Source of the DNA: Improbicoccus pseudotrichonymphae
GTDB taxonomy: Bacteria > Bacillota > Clostridia > Oscillospirales > Acutalibacteraceae
Direction: 5' to 3'
DNA length: 64,000 nucleotides
Assembly: GCA_036322855.1 (NCBI GenBank)
Contig: AP027924.1
Location: 744,001 to 808,000 of the forward strand
Shown here: one piece after another, positions 35,127-44,346 of the stretch
Numbering within the stretch: the first letter of the stretch is position 1
Layout of the letters: every line of letters starts with the position of its first letter
Notes under the pieces: model-generated
Seen by the model: only the letters and a program-made list of their open reading frames with translations
The model's database searches: none
What the model was told of the DNA's origin: nothing
Made by a program: the position numbers and the translations under genes

Positions 35127-36125
35127 TTATGCATATACTAATTTTTTAACACTTTCGTCAAACAATTTGTTGAATGCCGCTGTAATAGTCAAAGCACATT
35201 CATCCAATTGTTTGTCTATAATCTTGTTCACATCCATGTTAATATCCCCATATTGAATCAATTGAAGTGCGCATTTTTTATCAAAACCTATTATTGAACC
35301 TCTGGGTAAACTTTCTGATCTTACCAAAAGAGAACCAAGAGGCGTAACCAATCTTCCGGATGCATGAAAATCCAACCCTGCCGTGGCGTCTTTCATTTCG
35401 TCTAAAGATAAAATATCGTGTATAGTTGAACTCGAAGCAAGCATCACGTTCATCTCGTAGGGGCTAACAGCTTCCCAAAGTTGCAACAAGTAATCATAAG
35501 TTAAACTATCATCGCTTACTCCGGTCACATTTATTACATCTGCGCCATCATCCAGAACAGTCGTGGCTTCAATTAACTCTTCTTTTGCAATATCTCTTCC
35601 TATTTTTCCTAAAATCACACTAAAAACTTCCAAGTTTTGAAATCTTAAAGTCTCGTACGATGCAGTAACAACCTTCCCGTGTTTATTTAAACTTACAACA
35701 TTCGATTCTGTTCTTATATCAAGACTTGGAATCTCGTTTCCTTCATTTATTGGTGCTGTGGGTATTATGGTATTCGTCAGTGTTATTGGCCTATAATCAA
35801 GATTTAAAGACATTGTCTTAACTGAAATAATATTATCTAATACCCAGGCATCAATAATACCTTTCTTAACACTTCTTGCCATAAACTCAGGAAATAAAAC
35901 CGAAGACTGTGAATTCATAAAAAATTTTTCAACTTGATCTGAATTTTTTCCGTTAACTTTTATATCAAAACGTTTTAATTGCCTTTGATATGCATCGAGC
36001 TTTTCAAGCTCGGTGTTTTTATAATTAATCGTCGGATCTAAATCTTCAAGAATTTCAGTGAAAGATTTATTATAAGTTTGATACATACCCTTTTCTAAAT
36101 TTATAGTTTTGTACAAAATTATCAC
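35127..36125 (-). CDS. Orphan HK97-fold capsid or encapsulin-like protein
   Basis: About 332 residues. The pattern of an extended N-terminal region, LDYRPITLTNTIIPTAPINEG, a long spine-helix-like segment and a C-terminal domain with GRLVTPLGSLLVRSESLPRGSIIGFDKK, then INMDVNKIIDKQ, fits HK97-fold major capsid proteins. No portal, protease, terminase or tail gene is adjacent, so it could be a phage relic or an encapsulin-like compartment shell. GTG at 36125 or TTG at 36116 are possible starts. Confidence 0.55.
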   Translation of the reverse strand: MIILYKTINLEKGMYQTYNKSFTEILEDLDPTINYKNTELEKLDAYQRQLKRFDIKVNGKNSDQVEKFFMNSQSSVLFPEFMARSVKKGIIDAWVLDNIISVKTMSLNLDYRPITLTNTIIPTAPINEGNEIPSLDIRTESNVVSLNKHGKVVTASYETLRFQNLEVFSVILGKIGRDIAKEELIEATTVLDDGADVINVTGVSDDSLTYDYLLQLWEAVSPYEMNVMLASSSTIHDILSLDEMKDATAGLDFHASGRLVTPLGSLLVRSESLPRGSIIGFDKKCALQLIQYGDINMDVNKIIDKQLDECALTITAAFNKLFDESVKKLVYA

Positions 36126-36274
36126 CGTTGTTTTTTAAAAATATTTCGAAAAAGAAAATATCTTTTTCATGATAATAATGTCTAAAACTTATTTTTTAGT
36201 TTTAAAAAACTATTATACTATTAGTTATACCAAATTTTGTGTAAAATTTATTTGTATAAAAAATACAAAATTTG

Positions 36275-36338
36275 TTGACTTATTTATTTATATAAGTAGA
36301 ATATTTATAAAAGAACCTTTTCATTAAAAAGTTCTTTT
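36275..36338 (+). promoter_or_regulatory. Promoter and leader hairpin of the Gly-Gly protein gene
   Basis: TTGACT (36275-36280), 16-base spacer, TAGAAT (36297-36302). Immediately downstream AAAAGAAC (36309-36316) pairs with GTTCTTTT (36331-36338), a near-perfect hairpin followed by T-rich sequence that could attenuate transcription. Confidence 0.55.
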
Positions 36339-36369
36339 TAAAAATTTAATTTATTTTTTGGGGGTTATC

Positions 36370-36726
36370 ATGACTTTAGATCAATCAATAAGCGAAAAAA
36401 TTATTAGTGTTTTCGAAAAAATACTGGACAATGCAGAACTTACCAGGGAATTTTCTAAGATAGACAATGTGAGATCAATGTTCGATTTTTGTCAAAGTAT
36501 TGAATCCGGCTATACTTTTGAACAATTTGACGAATTTTTGGTAGAATCTATGAAACAGATTTCAAAAATGAGCAAAAACGAAATTGAAAGTATTTTATTT
36601 GAAAAAATTTCAGGTGGTTCTTCTTGCAACAAGAACGAAGCTTCCGGTATTGCTAATCTCTTAACATCTTCTTTGGCTAATAATATACATGATGTTAGTC
36701 GAGCCGTTGCAGATGAAGTTGAATAA
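36370..36726 (+). CDS. Small protein with leader-like helix and Gly-Gly motif (Nif11-like?)
   Basis: 118 residues. The first 70 residues form an acidic helical domain (SISEKIISVFEKILDNAELT, then MFDFCQSIESGYTFEQFDEF) that loosely resembles Nif11-type leader peptides; it ends in EKISGGSSCNKNEASG, a double-glycine site. The remaining 35 residues are small and polar. GGGGG lies six bases before the ATG. No modification or export genes are nearby. Divergent from the capsid-like gene, so it may alternatively be its partner or cargo. Confidence 0.45.
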   Translation: MTLDQSISEKIISVFEKILDNAELTREFSKIDNVRSMFDFCQSIESGYTFEQFDEFLVESMKQISKMSKNEIESILFEKISGGSSCNKNEASGIANLLTSSLANNIHDVSRAVADEVE

Positions 36727-36796
36727 CAAGTTGCTTCATATTAATTTATATATAAATATTTAATTATTTATAAATAATAATATAGTAGTAGCGTAT

Positions 36797-37015
36797 GTTG
36801 AAATGTTGAAAACTTTTAAAAACATTAGTATATATCGAACTTGCAAACAAAAGTTTTCAACAAATTTTCGACATTGCGCATTATATGAAGATATTTTTTT
36901 AAACATTTTTAAGCGATTTTTTAAAGAGAATAATGTTGAAATGTTGAAAACTTTTAAAAATACGAGTGTGTACCGGGTTTATAAATGGAGGTTTTCAACA
37001 TTTTTTCAACGTTGA
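36797..37015. repeat. Two direct repeats, each with inverted arms
   Basis: TGTTGAAATGTTGAAAACTTTTAAAAA opens both units in shorter pieces: each begins TGTTGAAATGTTGAAAAC (36798 and 36931) and ends in (A/G)GTTTTCAACA(A/T), so the arms GTTGAAAAC/GTTTTCAAC can pair. Units are about 85 bases. The 372-base gap between the Gly-Gly protein gene and the next small gene holds only this. Confidence 0.65.
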
Positions 37016-37098
37016 TATTTTGTTAAGTTTTAATTCAAAAATTTTATTTAATTTAACAAAAAACATAAAAACACAGATTAAATTTGGGGGTGTTGACT

Positions 37099-37281
37099 GT
37101 GGGAACCGAAAAAGACGAAAAAATTAAAAAATTGATAGAAGAAGCCAGCGGCGGAACTAAAAGATTTTCAAAAATATTCGAAGTTTACGAAGAAGTAGAT
37201 GCTTTCAGAAACAAGGTTTCTTTAAAAAAACAAGAAATGAAAGAAAAAATAAAAGATGGTCTTTTGGATCTTGTTAATTAG
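37099..37281 (+). CDS. Small charged helical protein
   Basis: 60 residues from the GTG at 37099, with GGGGGTG eight bases upstream, the same style of ribosome binding site as the preceding small gene. Sequence is helical and charged with one GG (LIEEASGGTKRFSKIFEVYE). Not recognised. It may be a second small partner in the capsid-like region. Confidence 0.45.
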   Translation: MGTEKDEKIKKLIEEASGGTKRFSKIFEVYEEVDAFRNKVSLKKQEMKEKIKDGLLDLVN

Positions 37282-37301
37282 TTGGATTTTTTTATAGAAG
37301 T

Positions 37302-37868
37302 TTAATAAGTAAGAACTTCTTTGATTTTGTTTTTCAGAATTTTAAAATCATTTTCTGCACTGTTCATTTGTGCGGGATTTCTTAAAAGCGAGGCCGGATG
37401 TAGCGTTGCCATCATCCAGACGTCTTTTTTGTTATAAAATATTCCATGATCGCGCGTGATCTTCATATTTGGGTCGATGATTTTTTTGCCAGATACTCTT
37501 CCAAGGGCAATCATTATTTTTGGTCTTATCAAAAAAAATTGATTTCTTAACCAGCCTATACATGCGTCCTGCTCTCCCGGAAACGGATCGCGATTTTTCG
37601 GTGGCCGGCATTTAACTATATTTGCTATATAAATATTTTTTTCGCGGTCTAGACCTATTTCCGACAACATTTTATCTAGCAGTTTGCCCGAACGCCCAAC
37701 AAAGGGCTTACCTTGTAAATCTTCTTGCTCGCCAGGGCCTTCTCCTATGAACATGATTTTTGACTTAGGATTACCATATCCGAAAACTACCTGAGTCCTG
37801 TATTTGCAAAGTTCGCATTTTGAACATTTTTCACAATCTTTCTTTAAAACTTGCCAATCTTCGTACAT
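37302..37868 (-). CDS. udg: Uracil-DNA glycosylase, family 4 (4Fe-4S)
   Basis: 188 residues. N-terminal Cys cluster CSKCELCKYRT, active-site motif GEGPGEQEDLQGKPFVGRSG, the middle CRPPKNRDPFPGEQ with further Cys, and LHPASLLRNP, the conserved His motif. Removes uracil from DNA in base-excision repair and binds an iron-sulfur cluster. Normal length. Confidence 0.92.
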   Translation of the reverse strand: MYEDWQVLKKDCEKCSKCELCKYRTQVVFGYGNPKSKIMFIGEGPGEQEDLQGKPFVGRSGKLLDKMLSEIGLDREKNIYIANIVKCRPPKNRDPFPGEQDACIGWLRNQFFLIRPKIMIALGRVSGKKIIDPNMKITRDHGIFYNKKDVWMMATLHPASLLRNPAQMNSAENDFKILKNKIKEVLTY

Positions 37869-38012
37869 CTTAACATCCTTGATGTTTTTAGAAGCTTAAA
37901 TCATACGTCATGAGTGTAACATAATTTAGGTTTTATAACAAATTTTAAAATGAGGCGATATAATTTTCTCGTAATTTAGTGATTTAGTAGAGCGATTTAG
38001 AGATTTAATACT

Positions 38013-39221
38013 CTATCTCCCAATTATCTCCCAATTTTCTGGTAATTTTTCAACAAAGTTATGAAGAATCGGATAAAAACTGGAACGTCTGATAGATAAA
38101 AAAAATAAGAAAAAAATACATCGTGAGCATATATCACTTTCTTTTAATTCTCTAAGATAAATTTCTAACTTACTCCTAATTCCTCTGTAACCTTCAGGTA
38201 GCCCTCCACTACTGATCATCTGAAGGAGACGTTCGATGGCTACTATTGCAATAATTCTAAAATAAGCCACACCTTCGTTAATGGTTTGTGATTCATATCC
38301 TAATGCTCCTTCGTCAATGATTTTTGATTCATATCCTAATGCTCCTCTACTCGCTGATGATAAATAAAGAAAGATAATAACTATTTCTAAATTTGTTATG
38401 AAATTCTTTTGATTTTCATCACTTATTTCTCCAAAATAACTTTTTGGTAGCATTTCATCCTGCACTTTCTTAAAATTTTCAATTATTTTGTCATATTCAT
38501 TTTTAACATATTTCTCAATGTCACAATTCCTTTCTTGTACTACAAAGTCAATGGAATCGGGATATTCTCTTTGTTTACCTTTAGTTAACATATCGCTATA
38601 GCATTGCAAAACAATTTCTCTAATACCTTCATCCGGTAAACAACCTAAAATCCGATATATAAACGAATATCCTTTTTGATTTACTTTTTTATATTTACTC
38701 CAATTTATACTATAACCATAATTTATTTCGATCGGATCGATTTCTTCAAAATTTGCAAATTCATTTAGTGAATTATTTCTTAGTGAATTATTTCTTGTTG
38801 TTGAACTTGTTAAACAAGAAACAAAATAACGTATAAGATCGCAAGACAGTTTAAGCACCACTGCAATACCAGCTATACCAGCTATAGGAGTAATAAGAAC
38901 TGCAAAGACAATCGCCCAGATTTTTAGTTCTTCCTTTAAACTTAATTTGAGTTCTTTACTTTTTTCGCTTTTTTTGTTTTTATCTAAATTTAAATCTTCT
39001 TTTTTGCTTTCATCAATGCATTCTAAAATGTCTAAATTATCATCTCCATCTAAAAAATCTAATTTTTCAGTCGGCCAAACGGTTTCACTACTTGCACTAG
39101 AATTGATCACTACAACTGGTTGGAAACACATAGCAATAGCTAAAATAGAGGAAATTATCTTATTATTTTTGTTAATCTTATTGCTATTTTTATTATCATC
39201 TATACTGTTTTCTTTTTTCAT
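38013..39221 (-). CDS. GA-leader family protein, copy C
   Basis: 402 residues from ATG2. Lys/Asn-rich start, signal-like segment (KIISSILAIAMCFQPVVVI), an acidic linker, a hydrophobic segment near residues 100-125 and a large C-terminal domain shared with copy E (YSFIYRILGCLPDEGIREIV, SSASRGALGYES) and with the fragment at 30584. Tandem repeats encode NNSLRNNSLN and GALGYES(K/Q). ATG1 at 39306 is out of frame (85 bases). Function unknown; likely exported or membrane-bound. Confidence 0.7.
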   Translation of the reverse strand: MKKENSIDDNKNSNKINKNNKIISSILAIAMCFQPVVVINSSASSETVWPTEKLDFLDGDDNLDILECIDESKKEDLNLDKNKKSEKSKELKLSLKEELKIWAIVFAVLITPIAGIAGIAVVLKLSCDLIRYFVSCLTSSTTRNNSLRNNSLNEFANFEEIDPIEINYGYSINWSKYKKVNQKGYSFIYRILGCLPDEGIREIVLQCYSDMLTKGKQREYPDSIDFVVQERNCDIEKYVKNEYDKIIENFKKVQDEMLPKSYFGEISDENQKNFITNLEIVIIFLYLSSASRGALGYESKIIDEGALGYESQTINEGVAYFRIIAIVAIERLLQMISSGGLPEGYRGIRSKLEIYLRELKESDICSRCIFFLFFLSIRRSSFYPILHNFVEKLPENWEIIGR

Positions 39222-39306
39222 AGAGAGGTCCCCCGAGATCTCTCTCTCTCTCTCTCTCTCTCAAATTGAGAGAATTCATGAGAGATTTGATAAATTTATT
39301 TTTCAT
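39196..39306 (-). CDS. Leader ORF of copy C from ATG1 (out of frame)
   Basis: 36 residues: MKNKFIKSLMNSLNL, Arg-Glu repeats from (GA)12, then a +1 frame that stops at 39198-39196, inside the main ORF. AGGGGG stands in place of AGGAGG. One added GA unit would bring it in frame with the main protein. Confidence 0.5.
   Translation of the reverse strand: MKNKFIKSLMNSLNLRERERERDLGGPLYEKRKQYR
39239..39262 (-). repeat. (GA)12 dinucleotide tract, copy C
   Basis: Twelve uninterrupted GA units on the minus strand between ATG1 and ATG2. Confidence 0.9.
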
Positions 39307-39358
39307 AACCTTTCCCCCTGGTCTCGAAATATAAATCAGTTAAAACACTGATGAATTA

Positions 39359-39386
39359 ATTATAGCATTTTGAATTTTGCTGTCAA
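39359..39386 (-). promoter_or_regulatory. Promoter of copy C
   Basis: Minus strand TTGACA (39386-39381), 16-base spacer, TATAAT (39364-39359). A CAGTG/AACTG hairpin related to the ATCAGTA type follows. Confidence 0.8.
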
Positions 39387-39419
39387 ACAGAATTATGCGA
39401 ATCATTTTAAATGCGACAC

Positions 39420-39495
39420 TATTTAGCGGCGACTTTGTCTCCGCAGGAGACAACTTAGAGCCGCATGTTTCTTTGGGGTTCACCCGTTTCTTCTA
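39420..39495 (-). repeat. Double palindromic unit of copy C, broken by an insertion
   Basis: The GCGGC/GCCGC hairpin is intact; the TTTCACCC/GGGTGAAA hairpin is split, one arm here and the other at about 39658-39668, with a MITE in between. Confidence 0.7.
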
Positions 39496-39618
39496 TTAGA
39501 TTCCTCCCTAAACTTCGTTTTTTATAAAGATTAAAAATCAAAAAAATCCTCACATACACAAAGTATGTTCCGGTGTTTTTTGATTTATTTTTAAAAATAC
39601 TCGTTTGGAAGAAATCTA
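39496..39618. mobile_element. Small IS5-type MITE
   Basis: Imperfect ends TAGATTCCTCCCTAAACTTCG and CGTTTGGAAGAAATCTA related to the 22201 element. The interior matches the MITE at 59054-59220 (both end in AAAATACTCGTTTTGGAAG-like sequence). Inserted into a hairpin of the copy C palindromic unit. Confidence 0.6.
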
Positions 39619-39657
39619 AAGAAATGTCTAAAGAAATGTCTAAAGAAATGTCTAAAG
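39613..39657. repeat. 12-bp tandem repeat
   Basis: AAAGAAATGTCT repeated three times after a partial unit, at the right edge of the MITE; probably expanded from the CAAAGAAATGGG arm of the palindrome. Confidence 0.75.
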
Positions 39658-39791
39658 AAATGGGTGAAAGAAAATAAATTGTTTTTAATTTAAATAGATG
39701 GGTACGGAAGAAATAAACTTTATAAAATATTTAACAAATACTTAAAGATAAAATTTATAGATTGGTATTTTATGTAAAATAATTTTTATAT

Positions 39792-39986
39792 ATGGATGAC
39801 CAACGTTATAATTCAAAGCTTCCAACTATCTTTTCCAGCAATTATTCACTTAATGAGCTAATAAATTAGCGTCAACTATCAAAAAGAACAATTAGCAGAA
39901 TTACAGAGATGACAAAAGGAGCTGTCATGAAGATAGAAGGAAAAGATCTTAGAAATAGCATAAATACTCAGGATTTGGGTTTTTAA
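39792..39986 (+). pseudogene. DnaC-like helicase loader, C-terminal fragment
   Basis: One frame reads MDDQRYNSKLPTIFSSNYSL, NELIN, a TAG, then KRTISRITEMTKGAVMKIEG and KDLR, matching the end of phage DnaC-type ATPases (PTIFSSN sensor, R-S-RI finger, V-I-GKD-R tail). An internal stop and loss of the ATPase core mark it as a relic. The remaining gap to 40194 shows nothing else. Confidence 0.65.
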
Positions 39987-40194
39987 TTTTTGTTTGACAT
40001 TAAATCTTTTGCCTTTAATTCAATTAATTTTACTAATTCGTTAGAAGCTCACAGAACAAAGATCAAAGATCGTGAGTTTCGTCAATTTACATTGATTTAA
40101 AGATATGTAAGAAAGCCTTCAATTCCCAACTTTCGTAAGGCTCAGAGAGCTTGGCAAGGCAGTATCATACAGCTAATTTGCCATAAACATTCAC

Positions 40195-40224
40195 TTTACT
40201 TTAGAACTGTTTTTATGTTATAAT
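40195..40224 (+). promoter_or_regulatory. Promoter of the Rpn-type nuclease gene
   Basis: TTTACT (40195-40200), 18-base spacer ending TTTATGT, TATAAT (40219-40224); extended -10 (TGT before TATAAT). Confidence 0.6.
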
Positions 40225-40271
40225 GTAACTGTAACTTAGATATAAGTTATATTAATTAGGAGGTTTTAAAT

Positions 40272-41195
40272 TTGGATAATAACAAAGACTGCGTTATACA
40301 GCTTTCAAAAGAAGATGATATCTTAAGTCCTCGCTATGACGGAACTTTTAAATCAATCTTTACAATGGAAACACCGGAAGCTAAAATAGCGTTAATGGAT
40401 TTTATATCCACTTTTTTAGATAAAAAAGTAACCGAAGTTAAATTAATGCCCAATGAACCGCCAATTGAAAACGAAAAGGATAAAGCTTTAAGATTTGATA
40501 TACGCTGCAAATTTGATGATAACGAAAGAGCTAACATAGAGATGCAGCTTCACCCCGGAGACAATGAACTTGTAAGATCTGAGCTCTATCTTTGTAAACT
40601 TCACGCAGGACAGCCACTAAAAGGCAAAGGTTATTCGGAAGTTAAAAACACATATCAAATAACAATCGTAGCAAACGAGACAGTAATCTCAGAAGATGAT
40701 GAATTCTTCCACAAGTTTGAATATTATGATAAAATAAACAAAGTTAGCTACAAAGGTAAAACCTTTCCAATCACTATTGAACTCTCCAAATTAAAAAAGA
40801 TATTAAAAAAAGATCCAGATCTAATGAATGACAAAGAAGCTTGGGCAATATTTTTCAAATATGGAGAGGATATAAAAAATAGAGATTTAATAAATAAAAT
40901 TATAAAGAAAGAAAGAGGTGTTAGAATGGCCGCCAGTACTTTGTTGACAATAAGTAAAGATGAAATGATTAGAGATAAAGTATTTCAGGAAAAAAAGAAA
41001 AAGCAGGATGCTGTTAGCGATATAAGGGATGCAATGCTTAAAGGTAGAGCGGAAGGTAGAGCGGAAGGCGAAGCTCGCATGGCAATCCAAAAGTCAGTCG
41101 AGATAGCTAAAAAATTACTAAATAAACGTATAGATATAAATATAATTTCTGAAACTACCGGCCTCTCAATCCAACAAATAGAAGAATTAAAATAA
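40272..41195 (+). CDS. Rpn/PDDEXK-family nuclease
   Basis: 307 residues of the recombination-promoting nuclease / PD-(D/E)XK transposase-like family. SPRYDGTFKSIF, RFDIRCKFDDNERANIEMQL (the D...ExQ catalytic core) and YLCKLHAGQPLKGKGYSEVK are typical. The C-terminal tail has the usual RAEGRAEGEAR repeats. TTG start, AGGAGG eight bases upstream. Members promote horizontal DNA uptake or target invading DNA; the precise role is unknown. Confidence 0.85.
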   Translation: MDNNKDCVIQLSKEDDILSPRYDGTFKSIFTMETPEAKIALMDFISTFLDKKVTEVKLMPNEPPIENEKDKALRFDIRCKFDDNERANIEMQLHPGDNELVRSELYLCKLHAGQPLKGKGYSEVKNTYQITIVANETVISEDDEFFHKFEYYDKINKVSYKGKTFPITIELSKLKKILKKDPDLMNDKEAWAIFFKYGEDIKNRDLINKIIKKERGVRMAASTLLTISKDEMIRDKVFQEKKKKQDAVSDIRDAMLKGRAEGRAEGEARMAIQKSVEIAKKLLNKRIDINIISETTGLSIQQIEELK

Positions 41196-41357
41196 ACACT
41201 TACAAAAATTAATAAAAAATATCACTTATTAATTTAGGTGATATTTTTATTGTTTTAAAATTAATAATTAACTTTGCTATTAACTGCAAAGTTTTTATTT
41301 TATATTTATAAATAATCTAACTAATTTTATTTTATTTAAACTTTAGGAGGCAATCGT

Positions 41358-41792
41358 ATGTCAATAAAAGAAGTCAAAGAATTCTTAAATCAATCTTATA
41401 AGATAGAAAAACGCATAGATAGCAAATTAGAACAAATCAAAACATTAAAAGTCTTAGCGGAAAAAGTAAATTCTGTTTTCAGTGATATGCCCAAGAACCC
41501 TGCAATGAATCCTCATGTTATGGAAGAAACAATCAGTAAATTAGTTGATTTAGAAGCAGAAATTTCCGATGATTTAAAAGATTTAGTAAAAACCAAAGAA
41601 GAAGCAATACACTTTATTAAATCTATTGAAAATAAAGAGTTTCAAATTATTCTTGAATTAAGATATTTGTGTCATAAGAGTTGGGAACAAATAACTAGAG
41701 AATTAAGTTATGATATACGTCATGTGTTTAGACTTCACGGTTTGGCTTTAAAATTTGTTTCTAATTTAAAAGATGTCAGTAAATGTCATTGA
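41358..41792 (+). CDS. Phage DUF1492-like regulator
   Basis: 144 residues. N-terminal coiled coil, then ILELRYLCHKSWEQITRELS and IRHVFRLHGLAL, the sigma-region-4-like helix-turn-helix of DUF1492/ArpU-type phage proteins that control late genes. AGGAGG precedes the ATG. Phage relic context with the next gene. Confidence 0.72.
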   Translation: MSIKEVKEFLNQSYKIEKRIDSKLEQIKTLKVLAEKVNSVFSDMPKNPAMNPHVMEETISKLVDLEAEISDDLKDLVKTKEEAIHFIKSIENKEFQIILELRYLCHKSWEQITRELSYDIRHVFRLHGLALKFVSNLKDVSKCH

Positions 41793-41983
41793 ATATCAGT
41801 AAATATTCATGATACTATTAAAATGTGAAGGTATAATAAAATAAATTATATTTTCAAAGTTACTTCTTAAAAATTCTGCTTTGCTCAATGTTTTTTCAAA
41901 TGATAAAAATAACAAAATAAGTATTCCAGCAAATATTTGCCGGATTTTTTTATATCTATTCAGCAAAAGAAAGGGTTATTTAT

Positions 41984-42406
41984 ATGGAAAAATCTTGCAA
42001 GTATTGCTGGAAATCACATAAAGAAGGTTTTGTTTGTAACAAGAAGCTTGGCGGAAAGAAAAAACAAAATACAGAAGCTATTAAATTCAGAAACTCTTTA
42101 AAATGGCAAAAGAAACGTGAAGAAATAAAAGAAAGAGACAATTATTTATGTCAGATATGTATCAGAAACTTATACAACACATATAGACAGTACAATTACG
42201 AAAATTTACAAGTTCATCATAATGTTCCAATTAATGAAGTTAATAAAGTTAATGTAATTAATGGTAATGATAAGCTTAATTTAGATTCAAGTAATTTACT
42301 TACAATTTGTAGCTATCATCACAAGCTTTGTGAAAGTGGTGAGATAAGTTTTAATGAAGTTAACAGGATAATTCAAGAACAAAATTCAGGAACAAAGCTC
42401 AATTAA
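41984..42406 (+). CDS. Phage HNH endonuclease
   Basis: 140 residues. CKYCWKSH zinc pair at the start; core HNH motif with DNYLCQICI, LQVHHNVPI and LLTICSYHHKLCE. This type usually sits beside the terminase in phages; here the terminase is absent. Confidence 0.85.
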   Translation: MEKSCKYCWKSHKEGFVCNKKLGGKKKQNTEAIKFRNSLKWQKKREEIKERDNYLCQICIRNLYNTYRQYNYENLQVHHNVPINEVNKVNVINGNDKLNLDSSNLLTICSYHHKLCESGEISFNEVNRIIQEQNSGTKLN

Positions 42407-42508
42407 ATCAATTAATTTAAATCAACTAATCGATAAAATTAAAATCGATAAGACTAAAACTAAGATTTAAGTAAAAATCTGAAACTATTAAATAATCAGG
42501 AGTCTAAT

Positions 42509-43300
42509 ATGGCAAATAACTTTAAATTCAATGATTATAAAACTAAAAATCTAAATAATTTAGGCCTTGCTCGTCCTTTTGATGATCAATATGCTCATTC
42601 AATCCTAACCGGAAGTATTGGATCAACAGCGTTTTCTCCACTTTTCTTTGGTGATAATGTCTACACTCAAACTGTAATTCCCGAAAATGATCCTCCGATT
42701 GCCAAGCATGGTAATGTTTGGATTAAATTATCCGGAACAAGTGATCCTCACATAGAAGAAGATATTTTAGGAGACTTTGCCAAAGCTGAAGAAGTTGCCA
42801 AAGATTATGGACTCTTTGATGAAATGCCAAATGATTACGTATGGCATTATGTTTTCATGGGTTGGTTTAATTATCAAGCGTTTCCCCAAATGGATATCAA
42901 TCAACTTCAATGCATAGATACCGAAGCAATACTAGCTCTTTTAAAACCTTCTCCAACCATATCTCATTTATATGAATTAAAGATTGCTCAAGGAGCATAT
43001 CGCAATAAAGAAATAAAAGTTTTAGATGCAAGATCTTGGACTAATTGTTTTAAACATGATTTTGTCAGTGAAAACAATTGGATGCCAGATGAAGACCATT
43101 ATTCCTTATTACAGCTTGTTCCTAAAGATTTGCATGATGATACTTCAAGTAGCAGTAGCTCATTAACGAGTAGCTTGTCAACAAGTACATCAACCGATAA
43201 CGATAAATATCATTATGGCTGCGACACTCAATATCAAACTTATTACCAAGTAATAAATACTTATAGGAAATATTGTTATGACACCACGATCACAACATAG
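42509..43300 (+). CDS. WHH-like nuclease-family protein, type A copy 1
   Basis: 263 residues. GDFAKAEEVAKDYGL, NDYVWHYVFMGW (near residue 111) and SLLQLVPKDLHD (near 200) follow the layout of WHH-type HNH/EndoVII toxin nucleases, but the second His of WHH is Tyr. C-terminal Ser/Thr-rich linker then YQTYYQVINTYRKYCYD. AGGAG upstream. First of four tandem relatives (A, B, A, B), 26 to 123 bases apart. Confidence 0.55.
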   Translation: MANNFKFNDYKTKNLNNLGLARPFDDQYAHSILTGSIGSTAFSPLFFGDNVYTQTVIPENDPPIAKHGNVWIKLSGTSDPHIEEDILGDFAKAEEVAKDYGLFDEMPNDYVWHYVFMGWFNYQAFPQMDINQLQCIDTEAILALLKPSPTISHLYELKIAQGAYRNKEIKVLDARSWTNCFKHDFVSENNWMPDEDHYSLLQLVPKDLHDDTSSSSSSLTSSLSTSTSTDNDKYHYGCDTQYQTYYQVINTYRKYCYDTTITT

Positions 43301-43423
43301 AGAATTATGTTAAATTTTATGGATTTTAATAAATTTTATAATTTCATAAAAGTTTAAATTTTTGAATTTTTAAATTTTTAAATTTTTAGATTCTTTAAAC
43401 AACTAAAATTTGGAGTAAAAATA

Positions 43424-44320
43424 ATGGCAGAAAATATTAACAAAACAGAAATAATCAATAAAATCAAAGAACATAAAATTGCAATAAAGAATCTTTGCAA
43501 AAGTTATGGAAAAATAAGCAATGAAGACAACAAAGATAATAAAAACAACGAAAATAACTTAATAAAAAAGAAAATAAATATTTATCATAAAATATACAAC
43601 AAAACTTATTATCCAATTATTACCGGTTTTGATAGCAACCTTAATGATAAATATTTTCCTTTACTTTATAACAGCACGATTTCACCTTTATTTAATGACG
43701 ATAATGTTTATAAAAAGCAAAGCGGTGAAACAATAATACATGGCAATGTTTTTATAACTTTATCAGGCCACAATCATGATTTTTATGATGAAACTGATCA
43801 ATTAATAGACGGTGACTTCAAACTTGCCGATCAAAAAGCAAAAAGTATAGAGCTTTTCACTAATGATAGACCAAACGGTTACGTATGGCATCATGTTTTT
43901 ATGGGTTGGTTTGATAGTTCTTGTTATCCGTTAATTAATGATGGCATGAGTATAGATAACTTTCTTTCTGAATATAGAGAACCATATTATTATCAATATA
44001 CAAGTAATCCATATATCTTTGAATCACAACAACCTTTTAATTATTATGACAAAAAAGTAAGCAATGTCAGAACTTTAGATGCAAGTAATTGGATAAATTG
44101 TCTAACTCTAATGGAAAATGATCTATATTGGACACCTGATTCAAATTCAACTCTTTCACTTATGCAACTTGTAAAGAAAGAACTAATATTGGGTTCTGAA
44201 TATTTAGATTCCACCGATCAATACGTAATCTACAAAGACAATATAGAAGGCGGATATCAAGGGGACTATACAGAAGATGATCATGATAAATTCAGTAACA
44301 GTCAACCAGTAAACCAGTAA
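43424..44320 (+). CDS. WHH-like nuclease-family protein, type B copy 1
   Basis: 298 residues. Lys-rich helical N-terminus, then HGNVFITLSGH, GDFKLADQ and NGYVWHHVFMGW (near residue 154) with the WHH motif intact. The later LMQLVKKEL lacks the His of the type A LVPxxLH. About 100 residues separate the two motifs, much longer than in known WHH domains. TTGGAG precedes the ATG. Confidence 0.55.
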   Translation: MAENINKTEIINKIKEHKIAIKNLCKSYGKISNEDNKDNKNNENNLIKKKINIYHKIYNKTYYPIITGFDSNLNDKYFPLLYNSTISPLFNDDNVYKKQSGETIIHGNVFITLSGHNHDFYDETDQLIDGDFKLADQKAKSIELFTNDRPNGYVWHHVFMGWFDSSCYPLINDGMSIDNFLSEYREPYYYQYTSNPYIFESQQPFNYYDKKVSNVRTLDASNWINCLTLMENDLYWTPDSNSTLSLMQLVKKELILGSEYLDSTDQYVIYKDNIEGGYQGDYTEDDHDKFSNSQPVNQ

Positions 44321-44346
44321 ACTTAAACTAAATTCAGGAATAAATT

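Noticed and set aside
36803..37015. 70-codon ORF
   Set aside because: It is produced by the two direct repeats (MLKTFKN appears twice) and has no ribosome binding site.
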